Shown here: positions 32,051-39,816 of the stretch, piece by piece
Position numbering within the stretch: position 1 is the stretch's first letter
Layout of the letters: every line of letters begins with the position of its first letter
DNA from: Mogibacterium timidum ATCC 33093
GTDB lineage: Bacteria > Bacillota > Clostridia > Peptostreptococcales > Anaerovoracaceae
NCBI RefSeq assembly: GCF_000525775.1
Contig: NZ_JALU01000026.1
Coordinates: forward strand, 1-47,823
DNA length: 47,823 nt
Direction of reading: 5' to 3'
Made by a program: the position numbers and the translations under genes
The notes under the pieces: model-generated
The model's database searches: none
Seen by the model: only the letters and a program-made list of their open reading frames with translations
Told to the model about the DNA's origin: nothing

Positions 32051-33883
32051 ATGTGCGGAATCGTAGGTTATGTAGGTAATGACGCGCCTCAGGGCATCGT
32101 TATCGAGGGACTTAAGAAACTGGAATATAGAGGATATGACTCTGCAGGCATCGCCGTTGTCAGCGACGGGGAGATTGAGCTCAGAAAGCATGTTGGCGCT
32201 ATCGTCAACCTGGAGAAGCTTATCGGCAAGGAAAACCTCGGCGGTCATGTGGGAATAGGCCACACCAGGTGGGCTACTCACGGAGCTCCTTCGGATGTCA
32301 ATTCTCATCCACATATGAGTGCCGACAACAGAGTTGCGCTCGTACATAACGGCACCATCGAAAACTACGTAGAGCTGAGAACAGCACTCGAGGACGAAGG
32401 CATCGGGTTTAAGAGTGACACGGATTCTGAGGTTGCTGCGGTTCTAATCGGCAAATACTACAACATGTCAGGCGACCTCAAGGCCGCTATGGACAAGGCT
32501 ACCTCCGAGATGACAGGTACATTTGCACTGGCAGCAATCGCAGCAGATGAGCCTGACATGTTCGTAGCATATAGAAAGAATGCCCCTCTGATCGTCGGAA
32601 AGGGAGATGGCTGTAACTTTGTAGCTTCCGACTTTTCAGCGTTGCTCAAATACACCAAGGATGTGTATTTGCTGGAGAACGGGGACACGGTGGTGCTGAC
32701 GCCTGACAGCGTTACAATTTACGATGAGACGGGCAAGGAAATAAAGCGTGAAACTATGCACATCAGCTGGGACGAGAGCGTTGCGGAGAAAGGTGACTTT
32801 GAGCATTTCATGCTCAAGGAGATTTACGATCAGCCGGAAGGAATCATGGAGACTCTTAAGCGAAATCTCAGCGACAACGGCAGAGCTGAGCTCTACGATA
32901 TGACACTCACTAAGGAAGACTTTGCAAAGTTCAACAAGATTTGTATAGTGGCTTGCGGGACTGCATATCACGCCGGTTTAGTTGGAAGAAATATCATTGA
33001 GAAGCTTGTCAAAATCCCTGTAGAGGTCGATGTGGCGTCTGAGTTCAGGTACAGAGATCCGTTTGTAAATGAGCAGACCCTGTTTATCGCGATTTCCCAG
33101 TCCGGTGAGACCGCCGACACACTTGAGGCTCTCCGCGAGGCTAAGAGGAAGGGTGCAAGAGTTTTATCCATCGTCAATGTAGTTGGAAGCTCGGTGGCTC
33201 GTGAGTCCGATGACGTGTTCTATACATGGGCAGGACCGGAGATTTCGGTTGCTTCGACAAAGGCGTACACAACTCAGCTCTTGTCGCTGTATTTGCTGGC
33301 TCTATATCTCGGAGACCTAAAAGATACCATTACGCCGGAGTACTACAGCGAGATTATAGAGGAGCTCGCTGCAATTCCGGGCAAGCTTGAAGAAGTACTC
33401 AAGATGAGAGGCTCCATTGAGAAACTGGCCAAGAAGCTGTACGATAGAGATCAGGTTTTCTTCATTGGCAGAGGTATGGATTCCAGCGTTGCTTACGAGG
33501 GCTCACTTAAGCTCAAGGAGATTTCATATATAAATTCCTTTGCTATTGCCGCCGGAGAGCTCAAGCACGGAACCATTGCACTGATGGAGCCTAAGACAAT
33601 AGTCGTTGCACTTGCAACACAGTCTAAGCTCTTTGACAAGATGGTATCTAATATACAGGAGGTTAAGGCTCGCAACGCCCATGTAATCTCCATCGCCAAG
33701 GAGGGCAATACAGCAATCGAGGAGCATTCGGATGAAACCTTCTACATCCCTAATTGCCTGGATGAGGTCACACCTCTGCTCAGCGTTATTCCTCTTCAAA
33801 TCTACGCATACTATGTAGCTAAGGAGAAAGGCTGTGAGATCGATAGACCTCGCAACCTCGCCAAGAGCGTAACCGTAGAGTAG
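32051..33883 (+). CDS. glmS: Glutamine-fructose-6-phosphate aminotransferase (isomerising)
   Basis: A 610-residue enzyme that makes glucosamine-6-P from fructose-6-P and glutamine. After Met removal the N-terminal Cys of MCGIVGYVG is the glutaminase nucleophile. GHTRWATHGAPS and NGTIENY belong to the glutaminase site. Two SIS domains follow (ACGTAYHAG ... ISQSGETADT; IGRGMDSSVAYEGSLKLKE). The C-terminus RNLAKSVTVE is the canonical substrate-closing tail. TTGGAGG precedes the ATG. It feeds the neighbouring GlmM. Confidence 0.98.
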   Translation: MCGIVGYVGNDAPQGIVIEGLKKLEYRGYDSAGIAVVSDGEIELRKHVGAIVNLEKLIGKENLGGHVGIGHTRWATHGAPSDVNSHPHMSADNRVALVHNGTIENYVELRTALEDEGIGFKSDTDSEVAAVLIGKYYNMSGDLKAAMDKATSEMTGTFALAAIAADEPDMFVAYRKNAPLIVGKGDGCNFVASDFSALLKYTKDVYLLENGDTVVLTPDSVTIYDETGKEIKRETMHISWDESVAEKGDFEHFMLKEIYDQPEGIMETLKRNLSDNGRAELYDMTLTKEDFAKFNKICIVACGTAYHAGLVGRNIIEKLVKIPVEVDVASEFRYRDPFVNEQTLFIAISQSGETADTLEALREAKRKGARVLSIVNVVGSSVARESDDVFYTWAGPEISVASTKAYTTQLLSLYLLALYLGDLKDTITPEYYSEIIEELAAIPGKLEEVLKMRGSIEKLAKKLYDRDQVFFIGRGMDSSVAYEGSLKLKEISYINSFAIAAGELKHGTIALMEPKTIVVALATQSKLFDKMVSNIQEVKARNAHVISIAKEGNTAIEEHSDETFYIPNCLDEVTPLLSVIPLQIYAYYVAKEKGCEIDRPRNLAKSVTVE

Positions 33884-33956
33884 CAGGGGCGCAGTGAAGG
33901 TGTACGAGGGGATTGGACAGGACGTATTGCATTTAATTAAGAATTAGAGAATAGAC

Positions 33957-35657
33957 ATGGAAGAGAACAAGGCAATCAGGAATTATACAGAATGGATTAA
34001 TGCCAAGGGAATCGATCCGAATATGAGGCAGGACCTCATGAACATGATATCCCGCCCCGATGATATCGAGGCGTGCTTCGGGGCAGAACTCAAATTCGGT
34101 ACAGCCGGAATGAGAGCCGCCATGGGGCCCGGAGCATCTCGCATGAACATCTACACCGTAGCGACAACTGCTTACGCTATGGCTGAGATGCTCGGGGAAA
34201 AGCAGCAGATTAAGGACGTTAGAATTGTCATTTCATACGATTCGCGCAATAATTCGAGAAAATTTGCGGAGGCAGCTGCGACTGCGATATGTACCGCAGG
34301 CGCACGGGTTATCTTCTCAGACAGATTGAGACCGGTGCCGATGCTCTCCTATGCTATCAGGCACTACAAAGCGGACGGCGGCATCATGATTACCGCCTCG
34401 CACAACCCTAAGGAGTACAATGGCTTCAAATCATATAGGGCTGACGGCGCTCAGATGATTGACTGTGAGACTGAGGATATCAAGTCTCGCATCAAGTCTC
34501 CGATTGAAGGCATTCAGATCATCGCATCGGCAGCATCCTTTGAGGAGCTCGTCGCATCGGGCAAGGTAGAGTACTTCGGTCGAGAGCTTGATGACAGCTA
34601 TAACGCTATGGTCATCGAGTCCTTTAACAGCAGCAGCGTGAGCAGGAAGGCGCGCGCTTCGTTACGCATCGTGTACTCTCCTCTAAATGGCTCCGGCCGC
34701 GAGCCTGTAAGGCGCGCAATGAGAGAGCTCGGCTACGAGAAGGTCTTTGCGGTCGATGAGCAGGATCGGCCGGACGGAGATTTTCCGAGCCTCAGAGTGC
34801 CTAACCCTGAGTATGACGATACCTATGAACTCGCCATGAAATATGCCGATATGTCCATCGCTGATATCATTATCGTGACTGACCCTGATTCTGACAGGCT
34901 CGGAGTATCGGTGTACGACGAGGGCAAATACAAGAAATTAACCGGTAACCAGATTGGAGCAATTCTGCTCGAGTACCTGTTGTCCGAGTCCAAGAAGATG
35001 GGCAAGCTGCCTGCAAATGGATATGCGGTTACATCAATCGTCTCGACTCACCTCGCAAGAGCGATTGCTGCGAGATACGGTATCAAGCTGTATGAGACTT
35101 TGACCGGTATCAAGTACATCGCTGAGCAGATTAGAGAGCGTTCAGATGATGGCGATGAGTCATTCATGTTCGGCTTCGAGGAGAGCAACGGATATATGCT
35201 TAACGCGTCTGTTCGCGATAAGGATGGCGTTATGGCAGCTGTTGCTATTGCTGAGATCGCAGCTCTTTCAAAGTCAAAGGGCTTAACCCTGATAGATCAG
35301 CTGGATTCACTGCACAAGCTGTACGGATATGCTTCTGAAAAGAGCATCTGTATCGAGGGTGCGGGAGTTGGCGATAAATTTATGGAGCATCTGCGTTCAC
35401 TTAATGGTATGCTAGGCGAGCCGGGGACTGAGCTCGGCATTCTGGATGTCAGGAATTACGCAGATTACATGCCTGAATCCAATGTGCTGCTGTATGAGTT
35501 AAATGGTCTGGACTGGATTGCTTTCAGACCTTCCGGCACTGAGCCGAAGTTTAAGATTTATTACGGGTTCTACGGCACGGAGTCAGCAGCAGAGAGCAGA
35601 TTGGAGAGAATATCCAAGGCTGTGGTTGCAGAAATTAATAAATATAAGGAAAATTAA
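33957..35657 (+). CDS. Alpha-phosphoglucomutase / phosphomannomutase family
   Basis: A 566-residue alpha-D-phosphohexomutase. LKFGTAGMRAAMGPG is the family start. The phosphoserine is S148 in IMITASHNPKEYNG. The Mg loop is in VTDPDSDRLGV, the sugar loop is GFEESNGYM, and RPSGTEPKFKIYY is the phosphate loop. Length and motifs match PgcA-type enzymes that interconvert glucose-1-P and glucose-6-P. It lies 73 bp after glmS, on the same strand, so sugar-phosphate enzymes are clustered. It ends one base before the NYN gene start. Confidence 0.93.
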   Translation: MEENKAIRNYTEWINAKGIDPNMRQDLMNMISRPDDIEACFGAELKFGTAGMRAAMGPGASRMNIYTVATTAYAMAEMLGEKQQIKDVRIVISYDSRNNSRKFAEAAATAICTAGARVIFSDRLRPVPMLSYAIRHYKADGGIMITASHNPKEYNGFKSYRADGAQMIDCETEDIKSRIKSPIEGIQIIASAASFEELVASGKVEYFGRELDDSYNAMVIESFNSSSVSRKARASLRIVYSPLNGSGREPVRRAMRELGYEKVFAVDEQDRPDGDFPSLRVPNPEYDDTYELAMKYADMSIADIIIVTDPDSDRLGVSVYDEGKYKKLTGNQIGAILLEYLLSESKKMGKLPANGYAVTSIVSTHLARAIAARYGIKLYETLTGIKYIAEQIRERSDDGDESFMFGFEESNGYMLNASVRDKDGVMAAVAIAEIAALSKSKGLTLIDQLDSLHKLYGYASEKSICIEGAGVGDKFMEHLRSLNGMLGEPGTELGILDVRNYADYMPESNVLLYELNGLDWIAFRPSGTEPKFKIYYGFYGTESAAESRLERISKAVVAEINKYKEN

Positions 35658-35658
35658 G

Positions 35659-36456
35659 ATGGCAGATGATATTAGAATTGCTCTACTCATTGATGCGGAG
35701 AATATTTCGGCTCAATATGCAGGGGACATCATAGAAGAGATTGAGAAGTACGGAATCTGTTCCTACAAGCGCATCTATGGAAACTGGGAGCGCATTGTCA
35801 AGACGAGGTGGGAGCAGGAGATACGGAAGCATTCGCTTAAGCCGATGATGCAGGTCAACAATACCAGAGGTAAGAACGCCTCTGATTCGGCACTCATCAT
35901 CGACGCGATGGATATACTCTATACAAGCAATGTCGAGGGCTTCTGCATAGTGTCTTCTGACAGTGATTTTACTTCGCTTGCCAGGAGACTGAGCGAGTCG
36001 GGCTGTCTCGTGCTCGGCATGGGGGAGTCGGACAAGGCAACAGAGGCACTTGAAAACGCATATGACAAGTTCATTTATATCGACCTTCTCGCCAAGCAGG
36101 CAGAAGAGGAAAGACTCGCAGAGGAAGAGCTGGAGGCTGAGTATAGGAAGCAGAAGCGCCAGGAGGAATATGAGCGCAGCCGCGAGGTGATTGAAAATAC
36201 GGCCAATACTCCCAGCAAGAAGACGATTGAGTCCAGGATTCAACAGATTATCATGGAGAACAATGATAAGGGTAAGCCAACAGATCTCGGTCAGATTGGC
36301 AACGAGCTGAATCGCGTGTACAAGAACTTCGACGTCAGATACTACAGCATGAAGGGCGGCAAGCGCTATAAATACCTCAAGGAATTTGTAAGCGACTTCA
36401 AGTCGCTTAGAGTAGAGGTACACGGAGATCGCGGCATCTATGTTACAATCAAATAG
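35659..36456 (+). CDS. NYN-domain nuclease with C-terminal LOTUS/OST-HTH domain
   Basis: A 265-residue protein. The N-terminal NYN (PIN-like) domain has conserved acids in RIALLIDAENIS, ASDSALIIDAMDIL and FCIVSSDSDFTSLARRL. A charged coiled coil (about residues 145-180, Glu/Arg-rich) follows, then an OST-HTH/LOTUS-like domain (about residues 190-260, with IQQIIMENNDKGKPTDLGQI and YKYLKEF). This plan suggests an RNA-binding ribonuclease. The ATG at 35659 follows AAGGA by 8 nt, directly after the phosphoglucomutase stop. It ends at a terminator. Confidence 0.85.
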   Translation: MADDIRIALLIDAENISAQYAGDIIEEIEKYGICSYKRIYGNWERIVKTRWEQEIRKHSLKPMMQVNNTRGKNASDSALIIDAMDILYTSNVEGFCIVSSDSDFTSLARRLSESGCLVLGMGESDKATEALENAYDKFIYIDLLAKQAEEERLAEEELEAEYRKQKRQEEYERSREVIENTANTPSKKTIESRIQQIIMENNDKGKPTDLGQIGNELNRVYKNFDVRYYSMKGGKRYKYLKEFVSDFKSLRVEVHGDRGIYVTIK

Positions 36457-36464
36457 CAATAAAA

Positions 36465-36500
36465 AACATCCTATTACAGCAATCGCTGAGATAGGATGTT
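36465..36500. terminator. Bidirectional terminator
   Basis: AACATCCTAT pairs with ATAGGATGTT (10 bp, perfect), flanked by AAAA on the left and TT on the right. It lies between the convergent NYN gene and the zinc-ribbon gene. Confidence 0.8.
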
Positions 36501-36504
36501 TTGC

Positions 36505-36678
36505 TTAATTCTCATCAACGCTGAAGCTCAGCTCTGCACCGCACTCAGGACATAGCGCATCGCCCGGCGATGCCTGAAACTCCTTGTTACATACAGGACA
36601 TTTGATGATATATGTGTCAGCGTCGTAACCGTCAGGTACGTTATTGTTAAACGCTTCTCGATATTTCTTACCTTCCAT
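36505..36678 (-). CDS. 57-residue double-CPxC zinc-ribbon protein
   Basis: An ATG after AGGAGG (minus strand) opens 57 codons: MEGKKYREAFNNNVPDG, then YDADTYIIKCPVCNKEFQ, ASPGDALCPECGAEL, and an acidic tail. Two CPxC pairs (C27/C30 and C43/C46) form a typical zinc ribbon. The codon use, ribosome site and terminator at its end support a real gene. Such small proteins bind zinc, but the partner is unknown. Confidence 0.7.
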   Translation of the reverse strand: MEGKKYREAFNNNVPDGYDADTYIIKCPVCNKEFQASPGDALCPECGAELSFSVDEN

Positions 36679-36723
36679 AGCTCCTCCTAATTCTTAATTA
36701 TTTATTATTTTACCTTATATCTG

Positions 36724-36753
36724 TTGTTTACTCAACTTGTTCGCACATATAAT
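36724..36753 (+). promoter_or_regulatory. Promoter of the membrane-protein gene
   Basis: TTGTTT (36724-36729) and TATAAT (36748-36753) are 18 bp apart and lie 40 bp before the GTG start at 36794. Confidence 0.6.
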
Positions 36754-36793
36754 GATTTTATAGTTATCATTAAAAAACAGAAAGAAGGAAACC

Positions 36794-37684
36794 GTGAAGA
36801 ACAATGCAGTTGGCCTTGGCGGGCTCAAAGTCGCGGTGACAGCAATTTGGATAGAGGTTGCATACACAGTATTCGGAGGGGCAACCGGAATAATAAGCCT
36901 CGGTGTGATGTCAGCGATGAGCGACACCACTGATTATTCATTTGCATATACGACGGAAGTGACTTATGACGTAGTGATAATCCTGAAGATGGCAGAGGTT
37001 ATTTTGTTGCTGATAGGGCTTGGCTATCTGCGAACAGTTAATCCGTTTTATAGAAGAGCCTTTAAATTCAATATCATAAACCTGATATTTGTCGTGACAG
37101 CGGTAAGTGCCGTGATAGCGATTGTAGTATCGTCTCTTGGATATCTGATGCTGTCTATTAAAAAAGAAGGTATCAATAATGCATCTGTAACTCATCTTGT
37201 ATGCATTGTATTGGCCATACTTATAGCGGTACAGCTTGTATCGAATGTATTCAAAATAATATATACCAGAAACCTGATATTCGGAACACGAAGAGTTGTC
37301 GACGTAATAGGAAACAGCTTGCAGTCTCAAAACCTGACGGCAGCGGAAAAATTCTATAGATATGGCATGATTGTCATAATTGTGCTGCAGTCAATCGGCA
37401 CGACAGGCGTTGTTTATATAGTTGCAAAGTACGGTTATAAGATTATTGGCGAAGGTACTGAAGCTTATCCGGCGCTGTATAGTGCCTTTAAAGAAATTCA
37501 GCTTTTCCTGTTTATGCTTATTATTGTGTTTATTGTAAGCCTCCTCATCCGGGTTGTGGTTGCAGTCAGGCTCACTCAGAGTGACGTTGTGATAGGGAAG
37601 CATGTGTTTAGCGAGGAAGAGAATGCAATGCTGCTGGAGGACAGACAGGCGGTAATCGAAGGTGTGAAGAGCAATGCGAAGTAG
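36794..37684 (+). CDS. Unknown multi-pass membrane protein
   Basis: A 296-residue protein with about six membrane helices (about residues 10-35, 55-77, 92-117, 129-150, 190-212 and 235-260) and a soluble C-terminal tail of about 35 residues. No catalytic motif is evident, and I do not recognise a family. The GTG start is preferred because AGAAGGAA lies 5 nt upstream and its own promoter precedes it. It is AT-rich like the following block and stands alone. Function unknown. Confidence 0.65.
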   Translation: MKNNAVGLGGLKVAVTAIWIEVAYTVFGGATGIISLGVMSAMSDTTDYSFAYTTEVTYDVVIILKMAEVILLLIGLGYLRTVNPFYRRAFKFNIINLIFVVTAVSAVIAIVVSSLGYLMLSIKKEGINNASVTHLVCIVLAILIAVQLVSNVFKIIYTRNLIFGTRRVVDVIGNSLQSQNLTAAEKFYRYGMIVIIVLQSIGTTGVVYIVAKYGYKIIGEGTEAYPALYSAFKEIQLFLFMLIIVFIVSLLIRVVVAVRLTQSDVVIGKHVFSEEENAMLLEDRQAVIEGVKSNAK

Positions 37685-37757
37685 TGAGCTTTACGCCGGA
37701 AGAACACAGATAATAAAACGAAGCTGAGTATAAACTGTTTTATTGACACGAATTTTA

Positions 37758-37815
37758 TTGACCAAAAGGAACAAGTATGTTAATATACCGGTGGTATATA
37801 CCACCGGTATATTAA
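37758..37815 (+). promoter_or_regulatory. Promoter and perfect 36-bp operator palindrome of the TetR gene
   Basis: TTGACC (37758-37763) and TAATAT (37781-37786) are 17 bp apart. The palindrome at 37780-37815 (half-site TTAATATACCGGTGGTAT, perfectly mirrored) covers the -10 and the presumed transcript start. It is the likely autorepressor site of the TetR protein. Confidence 0.85.
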
Positions 37816-37829
37816 CGTGGAGAGATTGG

Positions 37830-38444
37830 ATGAAAATATCAGAAACACAACAGAAAATATTAGAGGTCGGTAAACGCGAACTTTTGGAAAAAGGTTTTAA
37901 GGATGCGTCCCTTAGGAAAATTGTAGCGGAAGCGGGATTTACCAAAGGTGCTTTTTATGGACATTATCCGGATAAAGCAGCTTTGTTTGAGGCACTTGTT
38001 TCCGAGGCGGCGGATGGTTTGACGGAACAATTCAGAGCTGCACAGGATGCACATTTTGATTTAATTCCCGCAAATAAAACTTCAGAAAGCAGAGAGCTGT
38101 CTACGAAATATCTTCTGCATTTTGTGAATTATATCTATGATTATTTTGAAGAATTCAAGCTCGTGCTTTGTTGCTCTGAGGGCACAAAATATGCAGATTA
38201 TATTCATGAACTTGTAGAACTGGAAGTATCCCGAACAGAAAAATACTATGCTGTTCTTAAAGAGAAGGGCAAAATAACAGGGAGCGTCAGTCATGATTTA
38301 CATCACATGATCACCAGTGCATATTTTACAGCTGTATTTGAAACAGTAGTTCACGATATGACAAGAGAACAGGCGATCGAATATGTCGAAGAGCTTGCCG
38401 TTTTTTTCAATTCCGGATGGGAGGGGCTTTTAAGGCTTACGTAA
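37830..38444 (+). CDS. TetR-family repressor
   Basis: A 204-residue regulator. The N-terminal HTH is clear: TQQKILEVGKRELLEKGFKD, ASLRKIVAEAGFTKGAFYGH and YPDKAALFEAL. The rest is an all-helical ligand domain. The ATG at 37830 follows GGAGAG; an upstream in-frame TTG at 37743 would translate the operator itself and is rejected. It leads the ECF-transporter block and probably controls itself and those genes. The ligand may be what the ECF or MATE proteins carry. Confidence 0.9.
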   Translation: MKISETQQKILEVGKRELLEKGFKDASLRKIVAEAGFTKGAFYGHYPDKAALFEALVSEAADGLTEQFRAAQDAHFDLIPANKTSESRELSTKYLLHFVNYIYDYFEEFKLVLCCSEGTKYADYIHELVELEVSRTEKYYAVLKEKGKITGSVSHDLHHMITSAYFTAVFETVVHDMTREQAIEYVEELAVFFNSGWEGLLRLT

Positions 38445-38468
38445 GGTGCAAAAATTTTTTATAGCTTA

Positions 38469-38498
38469 GTTAGTTGCAACTAACATTTATATTATTAT
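38469..38498 (+). promoter_or_regulatory. Promoter with GTTAG-N6-CTAAC palindrome, ECF operon
   Basis: GTTAGTTGCAACTAAC at 38469-38484 is a perfect 16-bp palindrome. TTAGTT (38470-38475) and TATTAT (38493-38498), 17 bp apart, give a promoter that the palindrome overlaps. The arms are the same as at 7749-7764. Confidence 0.55.
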
Positions 38499-38514
38499 AA
38501 AGGATGTGCTGATT

Positions 38515-39111
38515 ATGAAAAATGAAAACAAATTATTGACAAGAGACTATATTTCCATAGGCGTCTTCTCACTTATTTACTTTGTTATTGCATTCGTGAT
38601 AGGCGGTATCGCACAGCTGACACCTGTAACTTTTCCGTTTATGCCAATGGTAGTCGCTTTATTTGCAGGCAGTGTTTTTATGCTGTATACCGCCAAAATA
38701 CCGAAGCGGGGGTCGCTTGCCATACTCGGCATTCTCGCCGGAATCTTGCTATTTGTTACCGGTATGTTCTGGATGATGTCTGTATTTTTCGTCATATTTG
38801 GATTTATTGCGGATTTTATTTGCCGCACAGGAAATTTCAAATCATTCAGAAGGAATTTAATTGCATATTGTGTATTTGCACTATCTCCAATGGGAGCCTA
38901 TATACCTATGGTACTAATGCCCGCACAGTTTGATGAATTCATGCGTAGAAAAGGCGATGTTTCCTCTTTTGAAGGAATCATCAATTCTATCAGAGTAAAT
39001 TGGTGGGTTATCCCTCTGATGATTTTAGGGACAATTATCTGCGCCGTAATTGGAGGCCTTATTGGCAGAAAATTATTGAAAAAGCACTTCGAAAAAGTGG
39101 GGATCATATAG
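38515..39111 (+). CDS. ECF transporter substrate-binding (S) component, MptD/Trep_Strep-like
   Basis: A 198-residue membrane protein with about five to six helices and the family start LLTRDYISIGVFSLIYFVI, then FPFMPMVVALFAGSVFMLY and GAYIPMVLMP. This resembles the MptD/Trep_Strep S components. The ATG at 38515 follows AAAGGA by 10 nt; a GTG at 38506 is too close. Its stop is immediately followed by the T component ATG. It recognises the transported substrate, which is unknown for this family. Confidence 0.8.
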   Translation: MKNENKLLTRDYISIGVFSLIYFVIAFVIGGIAQLTPVTFPFMPMVVALFAGSVFMLYTAKIPKRGSLAILGILAGILLFVTGMFWMMSVFFVIFGFIADFICRTGNFKSFRRNLIAYCVFALSPMGAYIPMVLMPAQFDEFMRRKGDVSSFEGIINSIRVNWWVIPLMILGTIICAVIGGLIGRKLLKKHFEKVGII

Positions 39112-39816
39112 ATGCTTTTGGATCCCAGAACAAAGCTTCTGATTCTGTCGATAACAAGTATTTCCGTTTTCCTGAATGAAAGTATAGTCATAGAATGCCT
39201 TTTCACGGCAATCCCCGTATTCTTGCTCTTGCAGGCAAGAGAACTCCGGACGGCTTCAAAATACGGAATTCTCTTTATTGTGTTATTGACAGTACAGCTG
39301 CTGGTGATATTGAAATTGCCCGTTACGTTAGGGGGCATCATATATATGTTTGATGTCTATATAAGGAAGCTGATTCCTTGTTTTATGCTTGGCACATTTT
39401 TAATACGCACGACCAAGGTAAGCGCTTTTTTGGCTGCACTCAGTCGATTGCAGCTGCCCAAAGGCTTTACAATTGCGCTTTCCGTTACATTGCGATATTT
39501 TCCGACAATGGCTGAGGAATGGAATTATATTAAAGATGCTATGGTTCTCCGAGGACTCTCTGCGTCTTTTGCAGGATTTCTGCGACAGCCGATCAAGATA
39601 ATGGAGTATGTGTATGTGCCGATGCTGGTATCCGCTTCCAGAATCTCTGATGAAATCACGCAAGCCGCTATCACTAGGGGCATTGATCATGCAGGAAGAC
39701 GCAGCTGTCTGGAGAAGGTTTGTTTTTCAATTTGGGATGCCCTGATGGTAATCATATATATAGGGATTATATGTATGATGACTTTTGATTTTTTACGAGG
39801 AGGTGTATTCCCTTGA
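39112..39816 (+). CDS. ECF transporter transmembrane (T) component, CbiQ-like
   Basis: A 234-residue membrane protein with about five helices. AALSRLQLPKGFTIALSVTLRYFPTMAEEW is the first coupling region (given in two parts: AALSRLQLPKGF and LRYFPTMAEEW). The second is SRISDEITQAAITRGID, with the conserved Ala-Arg-Gly type motif that docks on the ATPases. It begins at the base after the S-component stop and overlaps the ATPase gene by 4 bp. It energetically links the S component to the ATPase. Confidence 0.88.
   Translation: MLLDPRTKLLILSITSISVFLNESIVIECLFTAIPVFLLLQARELRTASKYGILFIVLLTVQLLVILKLPVTLGGIIYMFDVYIRKLIPCFMLGTFLIRTTKVSAFLAALSRLQLPKGFTIALSVTLRYFPTMAEEWNYIKDAMVLRGLSASFAGFLRQPIKIMEYVYVPMLVSASRISDEITQAAITRGIDHAGRRSCLEKVCFSIWDALMVIIYIGIICMMTFDFLRGGVFP

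Noticed and set aside
37743-37829. Upstream TTG start for the TetR gene
   Set aside because: It would translate the promoter and operator palindrome; the ATG at 37830 has a ribosome site and starts at the usual HTH position.
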